NCBI RefSeq assembly: GCF_000002075.1 | Contig: NW_004797831.1 | Location: forward strand, 62,001-126,000 | Direction of reading: 5' to 3' | DNA from: Aplysia californica | Taxonomy: Eukaryota; Mollusca; Gastropoda; Aplysiida; Aplysiidae | DNA: 64,000 nucleotides | Shown here: in pieces, positions 49,440-60,536 of the stretch | Position numbering within the stretch: position 1 is the stretch's first letter | Layout of the letters: every line of letters starts with the position of its first letter | Notes under the pieces: model-generated | Told to the model about the DNA's origin: nothing | Database searches by the model: none | What the model saw: the letters and a program-made list of their open reading frames with translations, nothing else | Position numbers and translations under genes: made by a program

Positions 49440-49910
49440 TGGGATTGAATTTCCATTCACTGTGTGGTATAAAGCATACCGATAGTAATGGGTCATGGCA
49501 GACTTTCAGTGTGGTATAAACCATACTGATTGTAATTGATCATGTAAGCCTTTCAATGTGTGGTGTAAGGCACACTAATACTAATAGCAATGGGTTCTTG
49601 TCAGCCTTTTTAGTGTGTGGTATAAACCATACTGATAGTAATGGGTCATGTAAGTCTTTCAGTGTGTGGTATAAAGCACATTGATTGTAATGAGTCATGT
49701 AAGCTTTTCAGTGTGTGCTATATAAACCATACTGACAGTGATAGCAATGGGTCATGTAAGTCTTTCAGTGTGGTATATATAAACTTCACTGATGCAATGG
49801 GTCATGCAAGCCTTTCAGTGTGTGGTATAGACCATACTGATAGTGATAGCAATGGGTCATGTGAGCCCTTCAGTGTGTTGTATATATAAACTTCACTGAT
49901 AGCAATGAGT
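49440..49910. repeat. ~45-60-bp minisatellite in VTI1B 3' flank
   Basis: About nine imperfect units with TTTCAGTGTGTGGTATAAAC, CATACTGATAGTAATGGGTC and ATGTAAGCC. The unit length varies by insertion of AGTGATAGCA. Confidence 0.85.
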
Positions 49911-50321
49911 CATGTACACATGTGGGAAATGGTGGAAGTGATGATGTCCACACTCCAGTGAGCCCAGCTCTCTCTTGTTGATTTTGATGACAAAGTTTGT
50001 TCTCCTGTCTTCGAGTTCGTCTGCTTTGTAAGTATTAGGGACCACAAAAAGTGTAATAAATTCCAAGCAAACTCTTTTTATAGGCTATGCGGAGTCGACG
50101 GGCGCATCCTTGATAGATGCGCTGAATTCTTGCTTATGCCTTCCTGCAGTGCTCAGTCGTTCTAGAAATTTTTTTTTTTTAAAGTGTGTGGAGAGATAGA
50201 GAGAGCATGAGAGTCAAAACACACATCACATATTGTGAAGTGACCATAATCGACACACTTCTTTGAGTATGATTGTTTTTTTCAGAAGAATTATGTCACC
50301 GTCAAGCTGTTCAATTATCTT

Positions 50322-50715
50322 AAGCCCAGAAAGCAAAGTTTTTCAGGAGAGAGAGAAAAACTTTCATTCTTTTATAATAAATTGTACCCAAATTATGTAT
50401 CTTTTCTTGTTTTGTTTTTTTCTTTCAACATTTAGAATTTGAATTCAGAAAAAAATATTTCTGGAGCTCGTGCAACTGATACCAGTTTAAGAATCAATTT
50501 TTAAAAATATCTGAACAGCTGGCCGATGATACGATGTTTGAAACGTGTGAAGAGAATATCTGAACTCGTACGTGCATTTATGGGTGGAGACTGGGGTGTG
50601 TATAGATGAAAGTTTGCAAAGTGTAAAATACATTTATTGTACATTTTCTCTTAATAATGTATACATGAATCACATTTTGTAAATTCTTCAGACATAAATA
50701 TTTTTATTTGTTATT
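50322..50715. repeat. Direct repeat, partner at 55765-56080
   Basis: Colinear, diverged match in the same orientation: AGAAAGCAA, TTTTCTTG.TTTT, AATTTGAATT..., AATATTTCTGGAGCTCGTGCAAC versus AATATTTCTAGAGCACATGCAAC, then the CTTCAGA motif. Not a recognised element; could be a local segmental duplication or an old retroposon pair. Confidence 0.55.
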
Positions 50716-51811
50716 AAAATGTCCAAAAAAAGAAAAAAAAAGACTTGGATAATTCTTTCTTTTTGTCCTCATACGCTTTACTTATTTTCTGCTAGAATTT
50801 ATGCCCGACAAGTATCACAAGGTATGATGTTGGTCATTTTGAAACTGAGGCATCTGTTTTTCTGTCAGAAAACTGGATTGGGAAGGAAACATTTCTGGAA
50901 GTGGAAGTCAAGGAAAAAATATTAGGACCCGAGAAAGTTTCAAACCTTGAACTTTGCTGCGTAGTAAAATAACCTGTTCTTAGTCTACCATTGCTGCATT
51001 CCTTGCTTCTGTGCTGGTGTGTGATAGAGGCAAAACTTTTCATCTATTTCTTTATGTTAGCATTAGATCTGTATATGATTTTAGAATATAACAATTTGCA
51101 GCATTTCATCATGCAACCATCCCCCAAGTGCAAGAGATAAAATTCTGAGGTGTTGGAGCATTTAGAATGTTTCCAAAACTTTTTTTCCTGAAAAAGCCAT
51201 AGAGAAAAAAACCCTCAACACTAAATCATTTGTTCTGGACTTTGACTTCAGCATCTTTATTTTTTTTTATGCACACAAAAAAAATCAAACAAGTTTGGCT
51301 ACAAGTAATAAGAAAAATGTACTGATTTGTCAAAACCATGTTGGTGCAGCAACTTCATCTCCTGCACTCCACAAAAAATTATAAACAGAAATATAAGAAA
51401 AAAAAACAAAACCATACAAGATCCAAGGCAAAGACCTGTCCTCTACAAGGGGAGATCTGTCACTCACAAACAAAGCAAGGGGGGAAAGGTGAACAAACAT
51501 AAACTTCTCATTTGCTTCTCCTTTTCCTACTCGAGCCACAAGAAAGCACACCCATTGCTCAAGGACATTTGTTCTATGTAGTGTGCTGTGTCTCACTGGC
51601 ATGGTTTAATTTAATTTCACAAATAATCACAAAAAAGTCTTTTCATTTTCACAAATAATCCTTAAAAAGTAATCTTATCAAATAAAATCCCAATATCTTT
51701 GTAATTACAAGGGAAAAAAATACAAATGAACCTGTATTGAGACCTATGAAATAATCTGATAATGATTATACTCTATGAATGTATCTATGTATGTATGTAT
51801 ACACATACTAA

Positions 51812-52181
51812 GGCTGAAAATATACTGCCACGCACAACTGAAGTGCGCCGCGAAACGGACGAGCAGCTAGGTGGGAAGTGGTGATCCCATAGGCCAACGC
51901 GACTCCGTCTGACTGTAAAAAAAATGGCGGCGCTGAGCAGGCGTAAACAGCTCAGTGGCGCCCCCCCTTTTTTGTTTTATCTCCACGGCGTTGCGGAACA
52001 CTTTGATAGCAGGGCGAGCCTGTCCGCACGCGAAGAAGTGCTGCACTCACGCATGTCTTTTTGGGTCCTCACGACTCCTCACGTTTAGTCGTGTCAGTGA
52101 AATCACCAATAAGAAATAAATAGGAGGGCACGATTTTTTTCGTGGCCCACTTCAGTAGTGCGTGGCAGTATATTTTCAGCC
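51812..52181. mobile_element. PIF/Harbinger-like MITE, 370 bp
   Basis: Inverted ends GGCTGAAAATATACTGCCAC and GTGGCAGTATATTTTCAGCC, extending about 30 bp, are flanked by TAA at 51809-51811 and 52182-52184. A 3-bp TWA duplication is typical of PIF/Harbinger. The core is unusually GC-rich (GCGCCGCG, GGCGGCGC) for this window. Confidence 0.8.
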
Positions 52182-53680
52182 TAATATGTGTTGGGTAAAG
52201 TCTGTTACCAGTGGCACTTTCAGGACAGGTTCAAAGTCTACAAAAGGGTTAATCAAATGGTCCATGTTAATGTTATTGTTATGCTCTTCAGTAATACTTT
52301 TTACTGTCTTTCTGATTATTGCAACCTATGTGGTGTAAACTTTACCTACATTTATGATAGTTCTAGTCCTCAAAGCAGTGTGGCAGTTATTTCTAAACAA
52401 TCATAGTTTCACAAGAAGCAATGCTTTACCAACAGAAATGATTTGTAAAAATGCTGAAATAAACAGGGGCGGGGGGTGTTTGTAAAAGGAATGGAAAACT
52501 AGACCCAACAAATCACTCTGATTCGGTAATCACCTTCAACATCCAAGTCCAACAAATATTCTTTCTGTCATTATATAAAAGTCTGAACTTTTAACAAAAA
52601 AGGTGCCCACGATAAACCGTGAATGATAAAAATAAAATTTGTTTTCTACCCTCGCAGTCATCTAGTTGCTGACCAAAGAACATTATGTCTGAAACAGTAG
52701 GGCATTCGTGGTGCAAACATACATTTAGTGGTGCAGTGTACCTTTTGCAATAAATATAACTGCAAATGTTAGGTTTTACAAATCAGGGATGCCAAATGAT
52801 TTTTTTAAAAACAACCGCAAAATGAGCGGAGCATCACACCTCACCCAATAAAACGAACCTCGTAAAATCTTTCAATGAGCAAACAAAAACACTTCTCTTA
52901 CCATTCCCCTTTCCTTTGCAAGTGTAGGAAAAAACCCGAGATTTGGCATCCCTGACAAATGCACTCAACCAGAAATAGAATCATTTACAATGCAAGGAAA
53001 TTTAAAATACAAAGGAAATACCTTACTGTTGACCAAATCATTTACACGTGTATATACACATACATTGAATAACATGAAATGAAACGGTGGGGTGGGGATT
53101 CTCACATATTAAGGCAGTAGGTTTTCTAGCAACGACCATGCAGCACCAAATATCTATATATACACATATATTCAACAATGACATCCTCATGCTTATACCA
53201 TTGCCCCCCCCATCCCACTTCCGTATTTTCTGATTTTAATAGATGAGAAAGTGTATCGGCTCAACTCCTGAAATTATTCAGGGCAGTACACGGCCGAAGT
53301 CCACTAAACTTACAAAATAATAGCTCGAAGGCTTTATTTCCATGTTTCCATTGAACTTTCAAAGTTTTGTTTAAAAAAAAAATTTCTTTAATTTCAATGC
53401 TGCCTACATTCAAATGTACATCACAGACAAGTTTCGCTTTGCCTCAGGCTCAGAACTTCATGCATCAGCAAGCTTGTTTCCCTCCTTCAAGCTTTAGGTA
53501 AAACTTTGGACCACTGCATAAACATACTAAAACTGGCACACTTCACCAATAAATCAGGCATTCGTGTTGCTTCTTAACTGAATATGCGCATTTACACCAA
53601 ACAAATTCAAATTAGTTTCCAAGACAATAACAATTCTAAAAAGCGAGGTAACATCGTGATTCCTTACAAGACACATAAAT

Positions 53681-53862
53681 CTGTCCCCGTAGTTTTATGC
53701 ATCCCGCATAATTTAACAAAATTTGATCATTTTTTGTATAATTTTTGATTATTTTCCTTATATATCATTCTTTGTTAAAGTTAACAGAATCGCATAATTT
53801 CAAATTTTTGGGCTCAGTTTGCATTATTTCAGAATTTTTCTAGCATAAAACGACGGGGACAG
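53681..53862. mobile_element. MITE with CTGTCCC ends, copy 2
   Basis: Ends CTGTCCCCGTAGTTTTATGC and GCATAAAACGACGGGGACAG, 6-bp duplication ATAAAT at 53675-53680 and 53863-53868. Full-length relative of 25351-25529. Confidence 0.85.
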
Positions 53863-54606
53863 ATAAATAAAAGCATTTGAGGATGATGTAGCCTAAATAA
53901 ATAATACATCCGTTCCACAGCAATCAAAGAACAAAGCAACCCTGTGTGCAATGTGAGACACATTTCTATCAGCTCAACGGTACTCAACCCACATAGTTAA
54001 ACAGACTTACTCAACAGACCAACTTTCCAAGGAATGGGAAGGTTAACCTCCTCCGTGACACAGGGACAGTTTGTGCTTCACAGGGCACAGTTTTGGATCC
54101 TCAGGGAGACAGATCAGCGCTACATTTAGGGGTCAGTTGCCTATAATTAGATCCGGTTGGCAAATACTACTATGTCTAAAAGGGAAAGATTTCTTTGTAT
54201 GTAAGGGAAAGATTTCTTTGTATGTAAGGGAAAATTATTCCAGAATGTGAATCTGCGATTAGTTTTACGAAATGTATCTAATAGAAGCAGTACGCAGAAT
54301 ACAACCTATGAAGAACGGCGTTTCACGGTCCTCGCGCTTCGCAAGGCATGACGAACGGCGTACACCACAGCAGCGCATCTTGGCTTGTTCGGCGAGTAAG
54401 AAAATATGACGAACGACGTACGTCATTTAGGTCACGGGGGGGTTAACTGACCAAGAGGGCCAAAGGTATGTCTCTACAGCTCTGGAAGAAAGATGGGTGT
54501 AACACAAGCATGTCATGCATGATGTACTCAGGTTTGCATGAGTGTTTGATGGTTGTCTTAGTCTGAGAGAACGATGATAGCAATCGGGAGGCAGAGGCAG
54601 CGAGGT

Positions 54607-55011
54607 GAAATCAGGCGCTCGTCAAAATACAGAAATCTGAGAAACAGGTGTTTTTCCGAAAGTTTAGAAATTTATATCGAATTTATATTTTTGGGCTCAA
54701 CCTCTTCTACGTCCATATAAAAAAACATTTTCGTGTTAATTTTACTGGAAAACATTGATTAAAGGCACAAAATATGTCATTTTCCTGTTTTCAAGGACTC
54801 TTTAGCTATTGGCGTTACCAAACCTTGGCGGTCATTTTCACCTCTAATTTCAACTCTGAAACCAGGCGACCTCACTTCCTTCAATCACAAATATCTTGAG
54901 TTCTGTTCAAGATAGATGGATATTTATTTCATTGGAAACAAGCCAAATAAAACAGCTTTCAGATGATACCAATAACTCCACATGCCCACAAATTGACGAA
55001 AGCTTGATTCC
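54607..55011. mobile_element. GGAATCAGG TIR element, copy 3
   Basis: Starts GAAATCAGGCGCTCGTCAAA and ends GACGAAAGCTTGATTCC. The interior (GATTAAAGGCACAAAATATG, CCAATAACTCCA) is shared with copies at 34082 and 44891. Confidence 0.7.
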
Positions 55012-55384
55012 ATAGCGCACTTGTCAATAAGGTACAAAGCATTCAGAATTATAACACAATTCATTTTTTTAAAACATGATTTGAATGCAAATGCAATTAA
55101 TAAAAAAAGAATTAGTTGTTAAAAAAAGAATTAGTTGTTAAAAACAAACTAATCAAAGTCATCAAGGAGTTCATCTGTACACGTTATAACAGTATCGTAT
55201 AGGAACAATTGCAATACACTGAAAGGTAGTTCGTTATCACATGAAGAAGACCCAAGCTCCATTCCAATTCGAACACAGCTAAGACCACACAGTATCTAGG
55301 CTTTGGGCTCAGTGGACAGATTAACTAGATCCGAATCAACACCAAATCACATGTAATGTAAACCTCCCCCCAATCTGAGCACCC

Positions 55385-55625
55385 ACGTCTGTGCTCTGAC
55401 GGTTAGGCTTTTTGCTGTTGTAGACATAAGACCTAAGACCACGACTCTATTCCCACATAAGGCAGTCATTTTATCAAATATCTCCATTCCTATCAAACAT
55501 CTATCGTCCTTATCTCCCCTTCTTCTTTTTTATGTTTGTTACTCTCTTGTAACACCTCTAATCTTCTGGCGCTCATATGACCTTAAGCAGTTGTGAGCGC
55601 CGAAAAACCTCTATTAAAACTAAAA
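55385..55625 (+). mobile_element. Chimeric SINE: tRNA-like head plus shared 3' domain
   Basis: TCTGTGCTCTGACGGTTAGG and GACCACGACTCTATTCCC resemble worn A- and B-box regions. The body (CATCTATCGTCCTTATCTCC) is that of subtype 1. It ends with GGCGCTCATATGACC...GAGCGCCGAAAAAC and a TAAAAC tail. This is the only copy with a tRNA-like start. Confidence 0.6.
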
Positions 55626-55764
55626 CTACACAAAAAAATCTCCATCTGTGTACATTGATGATGTCAAATGTCATTGTTAACTGCACGCCTCTGCAAAAAC
55701 AGCTCTCAGTGTGACCACTGTTAACTGCATCCCTCGGCAAGCAGTTACAAAAATGTACAAGTTC

Positions 55765-56080
55765 TAAGCCTAAGAAAGCAACATTTTACAGGACACAGGA
55801 AAAAACACTCAATCTTTTCACAATTGTATCTCTACATTATTGAATTTTTTCTTGCTTTTTTTTCCCCCCCCCATCATTTAAAATTTGAATTTTGGCAAAA
55901 TATTTCTAGAGCACATGCAACCGACACCACAGATTAAGACACTTCAATATTCCCTTTAAAAATATACTCATTTTGGGCTCAGTACATTTTAAGGACTGGC
56001 TGACAACACAAAGGTTTTCATATAAAAGGAAATTTCACAAATCCTTCAGAAGTTTCTAAATGCGTGGCGAATATTTTAAA
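55765..56080. repeat. Direct repeat, partner of 50322-50715
   Basis: See the partner entry. This copy has a C run (about 55864) in place of the T/C-rich link. Confidence 0.5.
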
Positions 56081-56806
56081 GTAGTTTACAAGACAAATCA
56101 GCTGTAATGGAATGGAGCCTTCTACATGATGAAAAGCAGAAACAATGGCAATCAAACTAGGGAAAAATTCTTTTGCATTCTAACCTGTAAGTGGGAAAAT
56201 CATAAAAGCTTCGAAATCCACTTTCTTTGACCTAGAAGTAGAAGCAAATAGCATAATAATGGCAGAATTCCCCTACTGGTGATGATGCCAGTAATATGTG
56301 CTCTTGTTCTAAATGGCACAAACTCAAATGACAAAATCAACATTATTGGAGGAGAAGCCAGAAAAAAGGGGCGGGGGGGGGGGGGGGTCACAACAATATC
56401 CTAAAGTAAAGAAAAGATGGGAGAGGTCAAAACATCTCTCTCTCTCTGAATGAACAGCAGCAAATAAAACATAATATACATGACCAGATATACCTTACGG
56501 AAAATGAAACAGGCAGGGTATGACGTATTCCGTGACACAATTTTTTCGCTCACAGGTGTCGGGAGCGTAAAAACCGATAAAGCAAAATAATGAAAATTAA
56601 AAGCAAATGAGGATCAGACAGCCAGGTTCTCTACCCATCACTTGCATCACTCACCACACCCGCCAGACAATTCCACAGAGTGCTCTCAAACATACTCTGA
56701 ACGCCAACCAGCAGAATCATAGCAGTCCCTGAAGAGCCCTTGTCAAGCATTGTAGTGAAGAGAAGACATAAGAAAAAAAAAGGCATCTTTGCCTATTCTC
56801 TCTAAA

Positions 56807-57160
56807 CAGGGTTCCTGCTATGAACTCCCCACCAAATTCAAGTATATTTAGTAGTTTTTGGGGAGAAATTTTAAAAATTCAAGAAGATTTGGTTGAGAAA
56901 TTCCTGCTGAAAACCTATTTCCAATAGGCTTACACTTGTCGGAAAAGAATCGAAATTTAGATTTTCCGACAAAAATTTTGTTCATGTCCGATCCTGAGAA
57001 ATTCAAGGAGTTATCAAGGAGGTTCCTGAAATTCAAGGAGTTTTCAAGGAGATTTTCCCTTGAATGCAAATTCAAGGAGTTTTCAAGGAGATTTTCCCTT
57101 GAATGCAAATTCAAGGAGTTTTCAAGGACTCCTTGAATTCAAGGAGGCCGCAGTACCCTG
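56807..57160. mobile_element. hAT-like MITE with internal 37-bp tandem units
   Basis: Ends CAGGGTTCCTGC and GCAGTACCCTG are inverted with one mismatch. Flanks TCTCTAAA and TCTATATT are only a weak 8-bp match. The right half holds about three units of AAATTCAAGGAGTTTTCAAG + GAGATTTTCCCTTGAATGC. Confidence 0.55.
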
Positions 57161-58189
57161 TCTATATTAGAGTCAGCGAGTTTCGGGTACTTTGTTGCGC
57201 AATCCTAGAGCAAAAATTCATACAGAATGAAATGCGAAAAAGCTGTCAGATTTAGTTCCAGAGAAATGTGTACTAAACTATACTGGTAAGAGCTTTATGA
57301 AATATAAAACGCTGCGAAAAACCAGGCCCACAGACAGCTATATCACATTTCAACCTTCTCAACACTGAGCCAAGCACCCTGCTTTCCTGGAGGAACAAGA
57401 CACCGTGAACACATTTTTAAAAAAAAGATAAGTTAAAATTCCCAGTATTAACCATGATCTCGATAATAATAATTAAAAATTATACCCAATATTCAAGAAA
57501 GTCAGTTAGATTTTTTTTAAAAAAAAGGATCTGCAGACGATGGCCTCCAACTACCTAAGTGGCAAATTGAAAAATTATCATGAGACGGCTAAAAAAGGGC
57601 ATGTAATGTAGCCAATAAAAACAGAACAATTACACTACTGCACAAGTAAAAATCATGTCCCATTCAGCCATATTGGTTTATACAGAGATAGAAACCGTAC
57701 CATTCGTTTTGTGCCGAGTCACTAAAATGAGTAAAATACAGACTTGGAAAGCTGTGCCAAGTGAAGTGTTTGTCATCTCATTTTCAAAACCTGAACAAAA
57801 CGGGCTATACAATCAAAATAAGGCTGTAAAACTGTCATTAATAAACAAAATCGCTCACGTGAACACATCCCCCCCCCCCCCAACAAACCCCCCCCCCCAA
57901 CAGCACAAAAAGAACCCCCAAAAACCGTCTCTTTTGAACAATGCAATGGTCACTTTTTTTAGTCTTTTAAAAGGCACAGTCGGAGGCAACATTCCCATCG
58001 CCACTTCTCTACGAGTTCACGTGAAAACATTTAGCTGGTGAGCGTCCACAGCTTGTAGCTTCACCAGAGTGCAGGAAGTGTCTATAATTAGAATCACAAG
58101 CCTTGATTTAAAAGAAACCGACACGCAGATACAACTAACACGGGAGAGGTGTAAATGTTCCCCTCATTATAGTCACCAGTAGCCATTAG

Positions 58190-58535
58190 GGTGTCTGTGG
58201 CCTAGTGGTTAGGCTCTCGGACTCGCAACCGTAAGGTCGTGGGTTCGAATCCCGTCAGGGACCCGACGTTGTGTCCTTGGGAAAGGCACTTTACATGCAT
58301 TTTCCTCACTTCACCAAGGTGGGAATGGGTACCCGGCTATAGTCAGCGAAAGATCTTGTCAGTTTGTTAGTATTTGAGCGCTTCATCAGCTGCTTGCACT
58401 GTATGCTTCACAGGAAGCTGAGAATGTTTCGGAGTGTTCTATGGTCTGCTGGGGTAATAATATAGTGTAAAGCGCATAGAGCCTGCTGTTGAGCGGGGAT
58501 ATGCGCTATACAAATGCTATCTATTATTATTATTT
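58190..58535 (+). mobile_element. tRNA-derived SINE, near full length
   Basis: Pol III A-box region TGGCCTAGTGGTTAGG and B-box GGGTTCGAATCCC, in the order and spacing of a tRNA. Then a ~200-bp body and a tail AAGCGCATAGAGCC...GCGCTATACAAATGC followed by (TAT)n, of a type found in many animal LINE/SINE tails. Other copies: 22821 and 48152. Confidence 0.9.
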
Positions 58536-60294
58536 CTTTGCAGGACTTGGTCTACTCGACTGCCCCGATTCCACGACTTTGTGGAAAATTCAAACAGGAT
58601 GAATTTACTTCTTGCCCGCATCTCAGAAAAGACATCATCAAACATCTATTGTCTTTAACGAAAACTGCAGCCTTTCTTTCTCTCTCTCTTCACCCCAGGA
58701 ATTGTACTGTGCCCATAGTATATATGCCCATCCTCTTCTCAGTAAGGTCGTCGGAGCTTTTTTCATTTGACATTTTGGTTACTGTTTATACTACGGCCAC
58801 TCACATGAGATGACTTCAGTCCCAATATCATGCGACAGAACATCTTTTCTTTGGCCTTTGAGTCAATCTTCTTGACCAGCTTCGAGGTAAGTACAGTCAT
58901 ACAACATGGAAACTACATAGAACACTTTTATTTTGTTGTTGCAGCAAGATATACATACAATTTAAATAAATTGCATCCCTTCATTGCACATTTCATCAAC
59001 ATTGCTGTGACGTCCACGAAGCAACAACACAGCTGAAACATTGATGGCCGCAGCAGGACACACAAGCCCAGCGTCCTGATTTGTTACTTGCAACCAATCA
59101 CAGACCATTAGAGTCTTTTACGGAAAATAAAAAACCCCAAAAGCTAAGTAAGCACATTCATACATTCATTTCTGAAGGCCATAAAGGTCACAAATAAAAA
59201 GCATGTTTGGCTTCCGTAAAAATAAATCATTTCCCAACCAGACCACTTCCACTGCTATGACTCTGATTTAATTACAGTAGCTTCCAGTAATAGTACATCA
59301 TTTACTACCATGACCCCCCCCCCCCCCCCTTCTTAATACAAGATCCAACAATGTCGGGTATGCAAAGTCATAAGTTCACAACAAATAGTTCACACGTAAT
59401 ATGATTTATGATGATTCAAACTTCACTTGATGTATCTGAAAACTCCAACAATGCTCCTGTTACGGGATTATAGGATGTCAATAGTTTCCCATGTGTCAAG
59501 CCTAAAATTCTTATGGCTGGTTAAAAAAATAAATTATTATAAGTTCACAACAGGATCTGTGTACAGAATCCACATTATTATGCCAATCCTAAAAAAAATA
59601 TATGGTTTCCATTCGGCCAAGAGTTTTTGATGAAAGTTTATGAAAATCTTATAACAAAATGGAAATTAAAAACTTTCTTTTTGTTTTCCACTCATCTCAG
59701 ACTGACTGATTAATCGCATAGAGATAAATAAGGAAATGAAAACGACAAACTCTCTTCTGTGTGACGACCAAAAAAAAAAAAAAAAAAAAAAGTTTACCGC
59801 CCTCAATCATGACTTGGGGCATATCTGACACGTGAATTATTCAATATTCTCATGAAAAAGGCCTCTATCATAAAATGAGGTATCCCATTATTTTGATAGG
59901 AAAACCCATATGAAGAAAGGAAAAGTAAAAAAAAAAATGGGGCTTGCCAACATTTCATTTTCAAAACCTGAACAGAAGGGGCTATAGATCTACAACCACA
60001 ATGGGGCTGTAAAACTGTCATTAGGAAATAAAATAGCCCTCGACATCACATAACATCGCCCGCCCCCGCGCCCCAACAACCCAACTGCGTCCTTCGAACA
60101 ACGCAATGCAATTAAAAAAGACCAGTACGACAACGAGTATGCATTATAGGATGTGCGACGGCTTACATTCTCTCCCTGTGAAGACTTACATCCATCACAC
60201 TCAGCTCTCGAGACAGCCAACAGGAAGAAGATCAAGGTCAAGACATTTGTGCACGGAGCGAGCAGAGCAGATGTACAACAAGGTCAGTCACTGC

Positions 60295-60536
60295 CACGCC
60301 ACGCCACCTCATCAAATTGTCTGTCTTCTTCTCGCAATTAGTGTCACGCAACCTCATCAAATCCTGTCCCTCTTCTTCTCGCACTTAACGTCACGCCACC
60401 TCATCAAATCCTGTGCGATTTCTTATCGCACTTAACACTTTGCCGCCTCATCTGGCAGATTGGTGATGTTTACCATCCAGTTTCTTTGGATTTTCCCCAA
60501 AATATAATGGCAAAGTGTTAATGTCACACCACCTCG
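60295..60536 (-). repeat. Tandem copies of the ZFYVE1 C-terminal codons in its 3' UTR
   Basis: After the true stop (60537-60539) three more ~47-bp units follow on the minus strand. Each has GTGCGAGAAGAAG-like text, ACAGGATTTGA and TGAGGTGGCGTGAC, i.e. the last ~8 codons with the stop plus ~20 nt. A TTAA MITE separates the first from the second. See the finding. Confidence 0.85.
60436..60517. mobile_element. 82-bp TTAA MITE, copy 2
   Basis: CACTTTGCCGCCTCATCTGG ... GGCAAAGTG, flanked by TTAA at 60432-60435 and 60518-60521, the target of piggyBac/Kolobok-type elements. Inserted between repeated units of the ZFYVE1 3' end. Confidence 0.75.

Larger units (their letters stand above)
49041..60536. 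other. Convergent 3' region between VTI1B and ZFYVE1
   Basis: About 11.5 kb without coding exons. VTI1B's 3' UTR begins at 49041 (AATAAA at 49078 and again near 50051 and 50381). ZFYVE1's 3' UTR begins at 60536 reading left and may be long; a leftward TTTATT near 51258 is one possible end. Elements inside are listed separately. True UTR ends need transcripts. Confidence 0.5.

Noticed and set aside
58190-58265. Possible true tRNA gene
   Set aside because: A and B boxes are present, but it is followed directly by a SINE body shared with two other loci, and a proper acceptor stem was not found.
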